A DNA stretch of 64,000 nt from Gimesia chilikensis (GTDB lineage Bacteria; Planctomycetota; Planctomycetia; Planctomycetales; Planctomycetaceae), in assembly GCF_008329715.1 (NCBI RefSeq), contig NZ_VTSR01000002.1:1-64000 (forward strand), written 5' to 3'. Shown here piece after piece: positions 1 to 9,101 of the stretch. A program made the translations under genes and the position numbers. A model generated the notes under the pieces. That model made no database searches. It was given only the letters and a program-made list of their open reading frames with translations, and had not been told where the DNA came from. Every line of letters begins with the position of its first letter. Position 1 is the stretch's first letter.

Positions 1-3000
1 CTTTGCTGAATATAAATGTATGCCTGATATTTTCTCAGCAGAGAAACGGGCCGCGGTCCCTGATCCCATCGCAGAACTGGCAACACAGGCATATCAAGAG
101 TGGGAAAAAATTCAGAAAGCCGCCGATCAGAATTCGGACGGTCTGATTTTTCCCGCAGAATGGCCTGAAAAGGAATTGAGAAAGCTATGGCCTCCACTGG
201 CAGAACTGGAATTCAGTGGTTGGGATACCAACCAGGACGGGCAAGTTTCTCAGCAGGAAGCACAGGTGTTACTCAACATCGCCTACGGCATCAAACACGT
301 AGATGGTTCCGATTTACGTTCGGAAAATGGCTGGGTGGTTTACCGTTCCTATTTTACCGGTGCCGACAAGAACAAAGACCACAGACTGTCCAAAGAGGAA
401 TATCTGCCTTCGATCCGCTGGCCGGAAGAGAAAGTATTGGCGCTGTTTCAGGAACTGGACGTCGATAAGAATGAGTCGCTTTCAATTCAGGAATTAAAGA
501 AAACAACGACTTCCTACATCGACGAATTCAACTTCTTTTTACGAACCGATAAAGATCTGGACGGACTGTTAAGTCCCGAGGAAATGGGAGAGGTCAATTC
601 GAATGACCGCTACCCGAAGCGTCTCAAACAGGGCATGGCGGCCTTCGATACAAACGGCGACGGTAAATTCTCGTTGAAAGAATTCCGCCTGTCGCCGGTG
701 GGCTGTTTTTATGTCACGCTGCGTCTCTCTGGACAAAAAGATCAGGATCACGACGCCCGGCTGTCCTGGCAGGAATTCTACACCGAACCCGCGCCGCAGT
801 TAATGGGACTGCTCTGGGAACAGTTCAAAACCTATGATCGCAATCAGAGCGGCTTTCTGGAACCGGACGAGTATGAGTTCCAGATCACACCTTCTAAATT
901 AGCACCGGAAAATGCATTTACCTTCAGTGACCTAAACGGGGACCAGCATCTGGAACAGGATGAATATCTGGCTCTGGCGAGTAATTTGAGCCCCAAACTG
1001 GCAAAGCGAAACTTCCATTTCGTCGATTATAATGGCGACCAGAAACTATCACTCAAGGAATATCAGACATTACCGAACCTGTTTCCCCCTGAGAAACGTG
1101 CTCCCGTTCCGGATCCGATCGCTGATCTCGCCACGTCGGCTCAGCAGAGATGGCAGAAGATCTGGAAAGCGGCTGATCAAAATGCCGACGGACTATTGAC
1201 GGAAAAGGAGTGGCCTCAAGAAGAATTGAAAAAACAACTTCCCCCGCTAGAGAAACTCATATTTTCCAACTGGGATCAGGATGGGAACGGGCAGGTTACA
1301 GAAAAAGAAGCCCGGCAACTCATCGATGTGGCTTATGGCATGAAGCATGTCGATGGATCATCACTCAGAAACCCTAATGGTCAGGTGCTTTATCGTTTCT
1401 ATATACAACGCACTGACAAAAATGGGGACCACCGGCTCTCTAAAGAAGAGTATCTTCCCTCAATTCGACTGCCAAAGGAAAAAGTGGAAGAATTGTTTAC
1501 CCAAATGGATGCAGATAAAGATGGCTTTTTAACTTACCCTGAGATGAGACGGACCAGTAATACCAACATCGACGAATTCGCTTATTTTCTGAGCAGAGAT
1601 AGCGATCTGGACGGTCTGTTGAGCGCCGAAGAGTTACTCAAATTCAATTCCAACGACTCAACGCCCAAGAGACTTCCCCAAGGTATGGCCGCTTTTGACG
1701 AGGATGGAGACGGCAAGCTCTCACTGAATGAATATCGTCTGGCACCTGTTGGTATTTCGTACGTGACCCTGAGAGTGTATGACCGAATTGATACAAACCT
1801 TGATGCCAGGCTGTCCTGGGAAGAGTTTTATGCGGAACCTGCGCCTCAACTGATTGGATTGGCTTGGGAACTTTTCTCTCGTTATGATCGCGATCAAAGT
1901 GGACAACTGGAACTCGATGAATTCGAATTTCGCATTGATTCATCGAAGATGTCGCCCGAGAACGCATTCACCGCCCGTGATCAGGATCAGAATGGCACTC
2001 TCTCTGAAGAAGAATATCTTTCCACAATCCCTCAGGCCCGGCAAAAAGCAGCACAACGAGATTTTCATCTGGTTGACTATGACCAAAACGGTCAGCTTTC
2101 CTTTACCGAATATCAGACATTGCCTGATTTGTTTCCGCCAGAAAAACGAGGGTCAGTTCCCGATCCGGTTGTCGAACTGGCTACGGCAGCACAACAAACC
2201 TGTGCAAAATTGTTTAAAGGGGCCGATGCGAATGCAGACGGGCAATTATCCGAAAGTGAATGGCCTTTGAAGGAACTGACACAGAAACTTCCCCCTTTGT
2301 CAGAAGTGAAATTCCGCGACTGGGATCGAAATCAGAATAGCCAGATCTCGGAACAGGAAGTGCAGGATTTAATTGACATCGCTTATGGTCTGAAACATGT
2401 AACCGGGGCTCCTCTACGGACTCCCGACGGCCGCACCCTCTATCGCTCCTACATTACGTATGCAGACAAAAACGGAGACAACCGACTCTCTCGGGAAGAA
2501 TATATTCCCTCAATTCGCAGACCGAAAGAACAGGTCGCATCGCTGTTTGCAGAGCTGGATGTTAATCGAGACGGATCTCTGGATTACGTGGAGCTTGCCG
2601 GATCTCACCTGTCGAATATTGATGAGTTGAAATTCTTCCAACGCAGTGATACGGACTTTGACGGTTTATTGAGCGTTGAGGAACTGGCTAAGGTAAATTC
2701 AAATGATTCAACACGCGAACGGATTCCGCAGGGAATGGCCGCATTCGACAGCAATCAGGATGGGCATTTCTCCCTCAAAGAATTCCGCCTCTCTCCCATG
2801 GGCTGCAATTATGTAACGCTCCGCGTCTATGGCAGACAGGACCAAGACCACGATGGACAACTATCCTGGAACGAATTCTACACTGAACCCTCTCCTCAGT
2901 TGATCGGTTTAGCATGGGAACTGTTTAAGCGGTATGATCGCAATAATAACGGCCAGCTCGAACTGGATGAAATTGAATTTCGATACAACCCGGCAAAAAT

Positions 3001-3379
3001 CCCTCCCGATAAATATTTTGCTGTCGCTGATTTAAATGGAGATGGAAAACTCACTTTTGAAGAGGTATTTACGGACTCGGTCCCCGAACAATCTGATGTC
3101 AGAGCCTATCGCAGTTATCAAATCCGATTGGCCCGGGCCGAAGACAAGTTTTTTCAAGATGATCAGAACCAGGATCAGTCTCTGAACTTGGACGAATACA
3201 TTGAATCACACAAAGCCGCAGAATTGATTGCGGAAAGGCACCGTAGAGCCGTGGGACGCACAACAGCGGACGATGGTTCAAAATGGTTATTTCCGGTATT
3301 GGGAACTTTGAATGTCATCCTCCTGATGGGAGTGGCTATTTTCTTTTTACGCCGAAAGACGAGCCAAGGATCAAAATGA
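1..3379 (+). CDS. EF-hand tandem-repeat protein with C-terminal membrane anchor (5' end outside window)
   Basis: The reading frame is open from the first base. The first in-frame ATG (base 20) is probably internal, because the residues before it (FAEYKCMPDIF) match the end of a repeat unit (KEYQTLPNLF, TEYQTLPDLF). The protein has 350-residue units: equivalent Phe codons lie at 32, 1082 and 2132, exactly 1050 nt apart. Each unit carries several DxDxDG-type EF-hand loops (for example DTNGDGKFS, DQDGNGQVT, DLNGDGKLT), so calcium binding is expected. After the third unit comes a short charged linker and one hydrophobic helix (WLFPVLGTLNVILLMGVAIF) followed by RRK, which looks like a membrane anchor with the repeats outside. 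The last four bases overlap the next gene (ATGA), so the two are probably co-translated. The function is unknown. Confidence 0.85.
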   Translation, partial: FAEYKCMPDIFSAEKRAAVPDPIAELATQAYQEWEKIQKAADQNSDGLIFPAEWPEKELRKLWPPLAELEFSGWDTNQDGQVSQQEAQVLLNIAYGIKHVDGSDLRSENGWVVYRSYFTGADKNKDHRLSKEEYLPSIRWPEEKVLALFQELDVDKNESLSIQELKKTTTSYIDEFNFFLRTDKDLDGLLSPEEMGEVNSNDRYPKRLKQGMAAFDTNGDGKFSLKEFRLSPVGCFYVTLRLSGQKDQDHDARLSWQEFYTEPAPQLMGLLWEQFKTYDRNQSGFLEPDEYEFQITPSKLAPENAFTFSDLNGDQHLEQDEYLALASNLSPKLAKRNFHFVDYNGDQKLSLKEYQTLPNLFPPEKRAPVPDPIADLATSAQQRWQKIWKAADQNADGLLTEKEWPQEELKKQLPPLEKLIFSNWDQDGNGQVTEKEARQLIDVAYGMKHVDGSSLRNPNGQVLYRFYIQRTDKNGDHRLSKEEYLPSIRLPKEKVEELFTQMDADKDGFLTYPEMRRTSNTNIDEFAYFLSRDSDLDGLLSAEELLKFNSNDSTPKRLPQGMAAFDEDGDGKLSLNEYRLAPVGISYVTLRVYDRIDTNLDARLSWEEFYAEPAPQLIGLAWELFSRYDRDQSGQLELDEFEFRIDSSKMSPENAFTARDQDQNGTLSEEEYLSTIPQARQKAAQRDFHLVDYDQNGQLSFTEYQTLPDLFPPEKRGSVPDPVVELATAAQQTCAKLFKGADANADGQLSESEWPLKELTQKLPPLSEVKFRDWDRNQNSQISEQEVQDLIDIAYGLKHVTGAPLRTPDGRTLYRSYITYADKNGDNRLSREEYIPSIRRPKEQVASLFAELDVNRDGSLDYVELAGSHLSNIDELKFFQRSDTDFDGLLSVEELAKVNSNDSTRERIPQGMAAFDSNQDGHFSLKEFRLSPMGCNYVTLRVYGRQDQDHDGQLSWNEFYTEPSPQLIGLAWELFKRYDRNNNGQLELDEIEFRYNPAKIPPDKYFAVADLNGDGKLTFEEVFTDSVPEQSDVRAYRSYQIRLARAEDKFFQDDQNQDQSLNLDEYIESHKAAELIAERHRRAVGRTTADDGSKWLFPVLGTLNVILLMGVAIFFLRRKTSQGSK

Positions 3380-5322
3380 AAATGGAATCCCAATATTCAG
3401 CTGGTTCTCGATGGAATCATGATCGACTCACCGCTAGAAATGGCCTCAGCAGAATTGAGTTAATCATCATCTCTGCTTTACTTGTATTATTTCTAGCTCT
3501 CGCTTTGCCTGCAATTCTCTCATCTCGGGAGAGTGCACGACATTCCGCATGCGTAAATCGTCTGCATGATCTGGGGGTGGCACTGAGACAGTACCATGAT
3601 AACTTTCAATCACTCCCTCCAGCTGCGAACTGGCATCCTGGGCGATATCGATCCATGATGCTCAATCAGAATCGCCGTGTCGATTTACTCACTTATCAGA
3701 ACTGGGCAATTTTACTCCTGCCGCATATCGGACAATCCGGTCTGGCCGATGTTTATGATATTTCTCAACCAATTGGTGCAGATGAAAACACAGAGATACG
3801 CACTACCATGTTGGATGAAATGCGTTGTCCTTCTGATAGTTACAACCGTCTGGATAATCACCACCTATTTCAGCTATATCCTGATGAGCCCCCACAGGTG
3901 GAATTTGCCCGGGGGAATTATGCGATCAATCTCGGTACCCAGTGCCATCGTCCCGATATAGGCAATTCCTCAAGGCCAGCTGGAGAGGGAGTGCAAATCA
4001 TTGCTGACGCGGACCGCCGAGTATTTCAATATGCTGGATCAGGTATTGCAGGGATCAATCGTTCTTTCACATTCGATGATTTCCAAAATGGGCAATCAAC
4101 ACTTGTTGCGTTGGAAGAAGTTCGGGCAGGGATTCACCCTCTCGATGCAAGAGGAGTATGGTCACTAGGACAAATCGGCGGGAGCATCACCTCCGCACAT
4201 GGGATCTCTGGGGATGACGGTGGTCCGAATAATCAATGGGCACGATCGGATGATGTTCTAGGCTGTGGCAGACTGCACGCCGCCATAGGTGCGGAAACTC
4301 TGAAAGAAGCACGCATGCCTTGCGTACATTATGTGGACCGGAATGATCAGGCTACAGCGCGTAGTATGCATCAACAGGGGGTCAATGTTTTGTTTTTAGA
4401 TGGAGCCGTTCGTTTCGTGCACGATCAGGTAGACCGCGGTCTCTGGCATGTGATGCATTCCCGGGAAACCCCGGCTGAGATTCTCTCCGATCAGTTTGAA
4501 ACCCGCTTAAGTGATCTGGAGCCCCCTCCAGATGCCGAAGTCGATCAGGTGAAAAAGTTGCCAGAAACAACTTCGCCAGGTAGATCGTTTAAGAACTCCC
4601 TGGGTATGAGCTTTGTGGTACTTCCTGCAGGTGAATTTCAGATGGGAATACCGGATGTAGGAAACGGCTCCATGCCACCAGAAGAATGTCCAGTTCATCT
4701 GGTTCAAATCACTGAGTCAATTAATATGGGCCAGTATGAAGTCACACAGCAACAATACGAAGCGGTAATAGCCAACAATCCCAGCTTCCATAAAATCAAC
4801 CAATTGCGTGACAGTGTTGATCATTTTCCAGTCGAGCAGGTTACCTGGAATGAGGCATCGGAATTTTGCCAACGTCTCAGTGAACTTCCAGAAGAACAAG
4901 CCTCAGGACGCAGATACCGCCTCCCAACGGAAGCGGAATGGGAATACGCATGTCGTTCAGGGAAGTCCGAGGCTTATGACTGGATCACAGCCAGAAAAAC
5001 TCATCAGCAAACTGGTGAGAATGCTGGCTTAGAACCCCCTTTGGAGATTCAGCCGGTTGGTAGTTATTCACCCAACGAATTCCAATTGTACGACATGCGC
5101 GGAAACGTATTTGAATGGTGTTCTGACTGGTTTGACCGCAGTTATTACAGTCGTTCCCCTAAGAAAAATCCACAGGGGCCCGCTTCAGGCTATTTGAAAG
5201 TCGTTCGTGGTAGCGACTGGATCTTCGTTGGAGAGGTCTGTCGGATCAATTATCCTATCCTGGCCCCCTGGAAGTCCAATCGCTTTATCGGCTTTCGCGT
5301 GGTTTGTGAGGTGGTGCCTTAA
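3376..5322 (+). CDS. DUF1559 prepilin-like protein fused to a formylglycine-enzyme-like (FGE/SUMF1) domain
   Basis: I chose the ATG at 3376 because it overlaps the preceding stop (ATGA) and places the hydrophobic segment near the N-terminus; an upstream in-frame ATG at 3283 lies inside the EF-hand gene. Residues about 23-48 form a prepilin-type segment (GLSRIELII..., Glu at +5) as in planctomycete DUF1559 proteins. The DUF1559 part ends with its usual motif (NVLFLDGAVRFVHD). From about residue 400 an FGE-sulfatase domain follows: LPAGEFQMG, YEVTQQQYEAV, RYRLPTEAEWEYACR, GNVFEWCSDW and GFRVV. The FGE part lacks the paired catalytic cysteines of true sulfatase-activating enzymes and shows a single VCRINYP, so a binding or structural role is as likely as catalysis. 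It probably acts in the cell envelope together with the EF-hand protein. Confidence 0.85.
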   Translation: MKMESQYSAGSRWNHDRLTARNGLSRIELIIISALLVLFLALALPAILSSRESARHSACVNRLHDLGVALRQYHDNFQSLPPAANWHPGRYRSMMLNQNRRVDLLTYQNWAILLLPHIGQSGLADVYDISQPIGADENTEIRTTMLDEMRCPSDSYNRLDNHHLFQLYPDEPPQVEFARGNYAINLGTQCHRPDIGNSSRPAGEGVQIIADADRRVFQYAGSGIAGINRSFTFDDFQNGQSTLVALEEVRAGIHPLDARGVWSLGQIGGSITSAHGISGDDGGPNNQWARSDDVLGCGRLHAAIGAETLKEARMPCVHYVDRNDQATARSMHQQGVNVLFLDGAVRFVHDQVDRGLWHVMHSRETPAEILSDQFETRLSDLEPPPDAEVDQVKKLPETTSPGRSFKNSLGMSFVVLPAGEFQMGIPDVGNGSMPPEECPVHLVQITESINMGQYEVTQQQYEAVIANNPSFHKINQLRDSVDHFPVEQVTWNEASEFCQRLSELPEEQASGRRYRLPTEAEWEYACRSGKSEAYDWITARKTHQQTGENAGLEPPLEIQPVGSYSPNEFQLYDMRGNVFEWCSDWFDRSYYSRSPKKNPQGPASGYLKVVRGSDWIFVGEVCRINYPILAPWKSNRFIGFRVVCEVVP

Positions 5323-5342
5323 ATTAGGCCATAGAGTATGCT

Positions 5343-7031
5343 TTAAAGAACATCTGTCGCCACTTGATTGGGGGGCTGGTGCTCATAGCAACGTATGATG
5401 AAATCGGCATTGAATTCCTGGAAGCGTTTTCGACTGACCTCATGCCATCCAGGTGGTAAATTGACCGTCCAGGTATGCCCAAACCACTTATCAGCATCGA
5501 AAGTCCAGATACGCGTATGAGATTGATTCTTCAATTCAGAAATCTTTAGATACTCATCATCGCGCATCACTGCTGTTCCTTGATAATAAGGATAACCACG
5601 GGGAGTTCCTTGTGTAAAAAGTTGATCCCGATCATCAATATAGAACACAATGGATGTAAACAACATGGGATTACAAACAATGACCGTTTCGTCCACTTCG
5701 CGCTGATCGTTCAAGTATGTCACAGCCCCACGCATGCCAGGCAGTGAGGCATTGAGAGTTCTTGTTAAGAATTGCTCTTTCGAAAGCCAGCCCATCGCCA
5801 TCAGGACGAGAAGAATACCGGTCCAACGAAATAACTTCCATGGAATATTACTTACTGCAACAGCAATCGAAATCAGAGCAAACACCTGTGCCGAAATGAG
5901 ATACCGGGGAACAAAAACAGTCCTCATATAGAGGGATACGATCGCAGCAGCAAGAAACGGTAGCAGCGTCGTCAGAATCAGAAAATAATCAGCGGGCCGA
6001 CGCTGCATTGCTAACATCAAAAAAACAATCAAAAAGAACTGGGCCACCAAAACCCCCGTCACAGGAGTGACACTGTAAAACCATTGCAGGTCAAAAGACA
6101 TTGCCAGTCTAGTCCCAATATAGGGCCATGTGATATCTGCAGTAGGCATTTTCACATCTACTCTTTCCCGGTGTTCCAGAAAGACCAGTAACCAGGGGAG
6201 AAATAGAAAATAGAACGTAATTCCCGAGATAAATACTGTCTGCAGTGAAACTTTTTTCTCTCGCTGGTTCAAGCGTTGATATCCAACATACCCCAAGGCA
6301 AAACCATATTGGGCGATCGCAATAAATAAACCAAAATAGTGAGTGTACGCCTGTGAGACGGAGAGGAGAGTAAACAGGATCCAACTCCCTTTTCCGCTGT
6401 CTTTTCGAAACATGGCTCGAAATAGAAAGTAGCTTGACCAGACAGCAAAAGTCGGAGCCATCGCATACATACGGACCTGTTGCGCCCAACTGATTTGAAG
6501 AGGACTTAACGAAACTAGCGCTGCGGCCAGAAGTGCGACGTATCGAGAATCTGGCTTTGGGCTATCTTCTGATGATGTATGGTAGGCTTCTTTGACGAGA
6601 AAGTATGTTCCAGTAACCGTAGTCATACTGCAGAGCGCGCTTAAAATACGTGGTGCGGTAAGATAGTTGCCAAATAAAGAAACCCAGAGTTTCAGGGTCA
6701 AGTAGTACAAAGGTGGGTTGTCGTCATCATGCATATTCCTTTTCATCATATCCAGTAATGGAAACTCTACCATTTTCAGCGTAAAACTTTCATCGAACCA
6801 GTAAGACACTTGATTCAGGTAAGCAAACCGAAAGAAACCTGCTATCAGTAGAACAATTCCTAACCACAGGTATTCGAAGTTGAATTTTTCAGAAGTGATC
6901 TTCTCAGAGCTATCCACTTCAGTTATCCCTGTATTTTTATAGGTATTATCCGTGCACGACCGAATTGGTGTTTCAAGGCGAAATATTTCATCCTCCAATT
7001 CTATCTTTACCAGATCTAATTTAATATTCAT
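5343..7031 (-). CDS. GT39/ArnT-like membrane glycosyltransferase
   Basis: This 562-residue protein begins with a roughly 50-residue polar stretch, then a first membrane helix (LWLGIVLLIAGFFRFAYL), then the acidic loop motif WFDESFT, where Asp-Glu marks the catalytic loop of GT-C (PMT/ArnT-type) enzymes. About ten further hydrophobic segments follow, with a soluble C-terminal domain. Family members transfer a sugar from a polyprenyl-phosphate donor to a protein or lipid on the outer face of the inner membrane. Donor and acceptor cannot be told from sequence. It converges on the DUF1559/FGE gene with only 20 bp between stops, and it appears monocistronic. Confidence 0.8.
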   Translation of the reverse strand: MNIKLDLVKIELEDEIFRLETPIRSCTDNTYKNTGITEVDSSEKITSEKFNFEYLWLGIVLLIAGFFRFAYLNQVSYWFDESFTLKMVEFPLLDMMKRNMHDDDNPPLYYLTLKLWVSLFGNYLTAPRILSALCSMTTVTGTYFLVKEAYHTSSEDSPKPDSRYVALLAAALVSLSPLQISWAQQVRMYAMAPTFAVWSSYFLFRAMFRKDSGKGSWILFTLLSVSQAYTHYFGLFIAIAQYGFALGYVGYQRLNQREKKVSLQTVFISGITFYFLFLPWLLVFLEHRERVDVKMPTADITWPYIGTRLAMSFDLQWFYSVTPVTGVLVAQFFLIVFLMLAMQRRPADYFLILTTLLPFLAAAIVSLYMRTVFVPRYLISAQVFALISIAVAVSNIPWKLFRWTGILLVLMAMGWLSKEQFLTRTLNASLPGMRGAVTYLNDQREVDETVIVCNPMLFTSIVFYIDDRDQLFTQGTPRGYPYYQGTAVMRDDEYLKISELKNQSHTRIWTFDADKWFGHTWTVNLPPGWHEVSRKRFQEFNADFIIRCYEHQPPNQVATDVL

Positions 7032-7430
7032 GACGTGTCAGATAAAGAAAAATACCTTGATAGTAATGATATGAGGTTTTCGCAAAAACGAGCCGTCGCG
7101 TGTGATGCAAAGTGGGGTGATAACTTAAGAATGCTCTTCTCTCTTTCGGCTTGATATTATGGTCTGATAGATACCTCTGAGAAATTCTAGTCGCAATTTT
7201 AAAATCTGGATTGGTACAATGATTTAGTCCAGTGAAACAGAGTTCGGCTCTGCGGGGACGTAACCGAACAAGGAATAACTGGACCGACGATGTGCCGAAT
7301 AGCGTACGGTTTCCGATGAGGCCACTCCTGATCGGAAGCCGTTTTCCTGATGATCATGATTCGTTTCGAACATCGGAGTGATGCTCATAAAATCCAAGCA
7401 TGCTTTCTCGGTATTACGGTTTGCAATAGA
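7032..7430. other. Intergenic region upstream of the glycosyltransferase
   Basis: No convincing gene is seen. A 73-codon minus-strand frame (7224-7445) runs into the terminator hairpin and has no recognisable domain, so I do not call it. A small inverted repeat (gttcgg ... ccgaac) lies near 7230-7257. The promoter of the minus-strand glycosyltransferase should be here, but I could not identify it with confidence. Confidence 0.4.
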
Positions 7431-7476
7431 TAAAAAAAAATGCATTCAGGCCACCATAAAAGGTGGCCTGAATGCA
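7431..7476 (-). terminator. Rho-independent terminator of the JAB/ThiF unit
   Basis: A perfect 15-bp stem (arms 7441-7455 and 7462-7476, loop ataaaa) is followed on the minus strand by about nine T residues (the A-run at 7432-7440). It lies about 50 bp beyond the ancestral stop of the broken ThiF gene, which supports that gene having once extended to 7525. Confidence 0.9.
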
Positions 7477-7524
7477 CTCGTTACTTCGTTTTCACGATGA
7501 TAAATGATATAGAATAGCAAGTTG

Positions 7525-8184
7525 TCAGCTTACTACAGTCTCGCCTGCCAACAGATTTAGAGTCATATCGTAATCTAAGGATATCCCACGCAGCCAGCGA
7601 CAAAACTGATGCACCATGAGTCCCGCTGCGATGATGGCTGCATACACAGTAATGCGTAAGGTATAGCTGCCCGCTTGAGCATGGGGTTGAGGAAAGAGTG
7701 TCTCTGAATACTGGTCTATTCCAGATTACTTTGTGGCAGTCAGCATACGGATCGTTTCTCCCAGCATCCTGCCATTTGCCCAGAACTCACATTTTCTGCT
7801 GTTGGGTCGCCAGATCGCCGCACGAGCCGAGATGGAATCCACTCAGCAGAAGACAGCCTCTCCTATACTGATAGACGAACGAAACCGATCTGAAATCGTC
7901 TCTACCTGAACCGAATCATCGAGCTCCTGGATTGCCCTGGCCGTTGCTTCGACTTTAGCTGATCCCAGATCCTGTCTCCGATAGCCCTGAGTCGTGATAT
8001 TCGTCAATTCGACCGTATTAAAATCCACAAGCTGAATCCGTGGCGCCCCAATTGCCGCCAGTTGCAGGGCCACTTGCCGACTGATGGCTCCCACACCAAT
8101 AATAGTCACCGAAATCTGTGATAGTCTCTCTTTAGGCACCAGTCCACTCTGTCTCTGAAAACGATCTATCGTTGTATTTGTCAC
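7525..8184 (-). pseudogene. ThiF/E1-like adenylyltransferase gene with two in-frame stop codons
   Basis: The intact part (8184 down to 7846) encodes the ThiF N-terminus: a nucleotide-binding segment ([21 protein letters not shown]) and an Asp strand ([19 protein letters not shown]). It stops at a TGA (7845-7843). Reading on in the same frame gives [32 protein letters not shown], a TAA (7728-7726), then [31 protein letters not shown] and [11 protein letters not shown] before a TGA at 7525. This continuation resembles the second half of ThiF-family proteins, so the gene is disrupted by two nonsense codons and no frameshift. The first stop falls where relatives usually have a second Cys (FCCVDS), fitting a Cys-to-stop change. 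It overlaps the JAB gene by 4 nt. E1-like function is probably lost. Confidence 0.8.
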
Positions 8185-8903
8185 TTCGAGTCTCCTTCCA
8201 CATCAGATTCATCGAAAAACCAGTCCGCATCCCAGTCAAAACCGCCGAACGCCGATAACGGCCTGCCAGATTGGCGTTGTTCAGGATGCACGTTTGATAA
8301 ATATTCCTCTTCCCAGCGTTCAGGATCACAGCCTGGAAAAGGCTCTGAATAATCCCGCCTGACCGGGATCTCGCATTCAAACGCTGGGCCGGTATTCATC
8401 CGCAATCGCGCATAGGACCGACCCCGTCGAGCCAGAATGAACATCACGGCCCAATCGGAACGACCGAAGACACGATCAAAGGTCGCCTCATCAGTTGGGT
8501 TGGGTTCAGGACAAGCTCCCGGATGTGTGTGGATCCAGATCCGCCCAAACTGCTCCGGGCGGAGTCCAGCATCCACCTGATCGTCAAAGAAATTCGCCAC
8601 CGCTTCATCATCGAAGGCAACATGGACAAGCGAGCAGGTCTGTTTCACGAGTTGCAGGTCCTGGACCAGCAGCAAATCCGTCGAGGCTGCGATTCCAAAG
8701 CCGCCAACTTCCGTATCACCATAATCACGTAGGAACAGCAGTTTGGCCCAGGCGGTTGGGCTAAAGCGGATCGCCGGCAGGGGGGACCGTCTCCGGCGAT
8801 ATGGTTTTCTGGTCCGGTTCGTATGTTTCTTCGTCTTCCTGTGTTTCACAGATCGGGCACTTTCTTCATTATCGAGGCAATTTCCTGTTGGAATCCGGTT
8901 CAT
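8181..8903 (-). CDS. JAB/MPN (Mov34/PAD-1) metalloprotease-like protein
   Basis: The protein has 240 residues. The JAMM-type zinc motif is visible: Glu in TEVGGFG, then HTHPG and, at the family spacing, Asp in PNPTDEATF. The Ser of the consensus (HxHx7SxxD) is Asn here, so peptidase activity may be altered. It then continues with [10 protein letters not shown] and ARLRMNTGP, typical of the bacterial JAB group that sits beside ThiF genes. Such enzymes remove ubiquitin-like or other C-terminal tags from proteins. No ubiquitin-like or E2 gene is present next to it, and the ThiF partner downstream (4-nt overlap) is broken, so this looks like the remainder of a small conjugation or processing module. 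The basic N-terminal 45 residues are of unclear use, and the start could lie further in. Confidence 0.75.
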   Translation of the reverse strand: MNRIPTGNCLDNEESARSVKHRKTKKHTNRTRKPYRRRRSPLPAIRFSPTAWAKLLFLRDYGDTEVGGFGIAASTDLLLVQDLQLVKQTCSLVHVAFDDEAVANFFDDQVDAGLRPEQFGRIWIHTHPGACPEPNPTDEATFDRVFGRSDWAVMFILARRGRSYARLRMNTGPAFECEIPVRRDYSEPFPGCDPERWEEEYLSNVHPEQRQSGRPLSAFGGFDWDADWFFDESDVEGDSK

Positions 8904-9045
8904 ACTTTTTGACTATTGATCTGGCAATCAGTTGCAACAGTCGATGGACAGGGCTTCCTGGTATAACAGGTCCACATTGCTTCACATTTTTTTTTTGGCT
9001 TTGGGGTGTCTTGCTGTCAAAATATCTCCTTTCAGATAGCGCATT

Positions 9046-9071
9046 AAAAAACCCCAGCAAATTGCCGGGGT
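9046..9071 (-). terminator. Terminator after the serine recombinase
   Basis: On the minus strand an ACCCC...GGGGT hairpin (9051-9071) is followed by a T-run (9046-9050 region). It lies 30 bp past the recombinase stop, so the JAB gene needs its own promoter in 8904-9045. Confidence 0.8.
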
Positions 9072-9101
9072 CAGAGGAGAAAATAGATCGTTATTTCATT
9101 A

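Noticed and set aside
7843-7845. TGA in the ThiF gene as a selenocysteine codon.
   Set aside because: A second stop (TAA) follows 117 nt later in the same frame and no obvious SECIS hairpin was seen, so decay is the simpler explanation.
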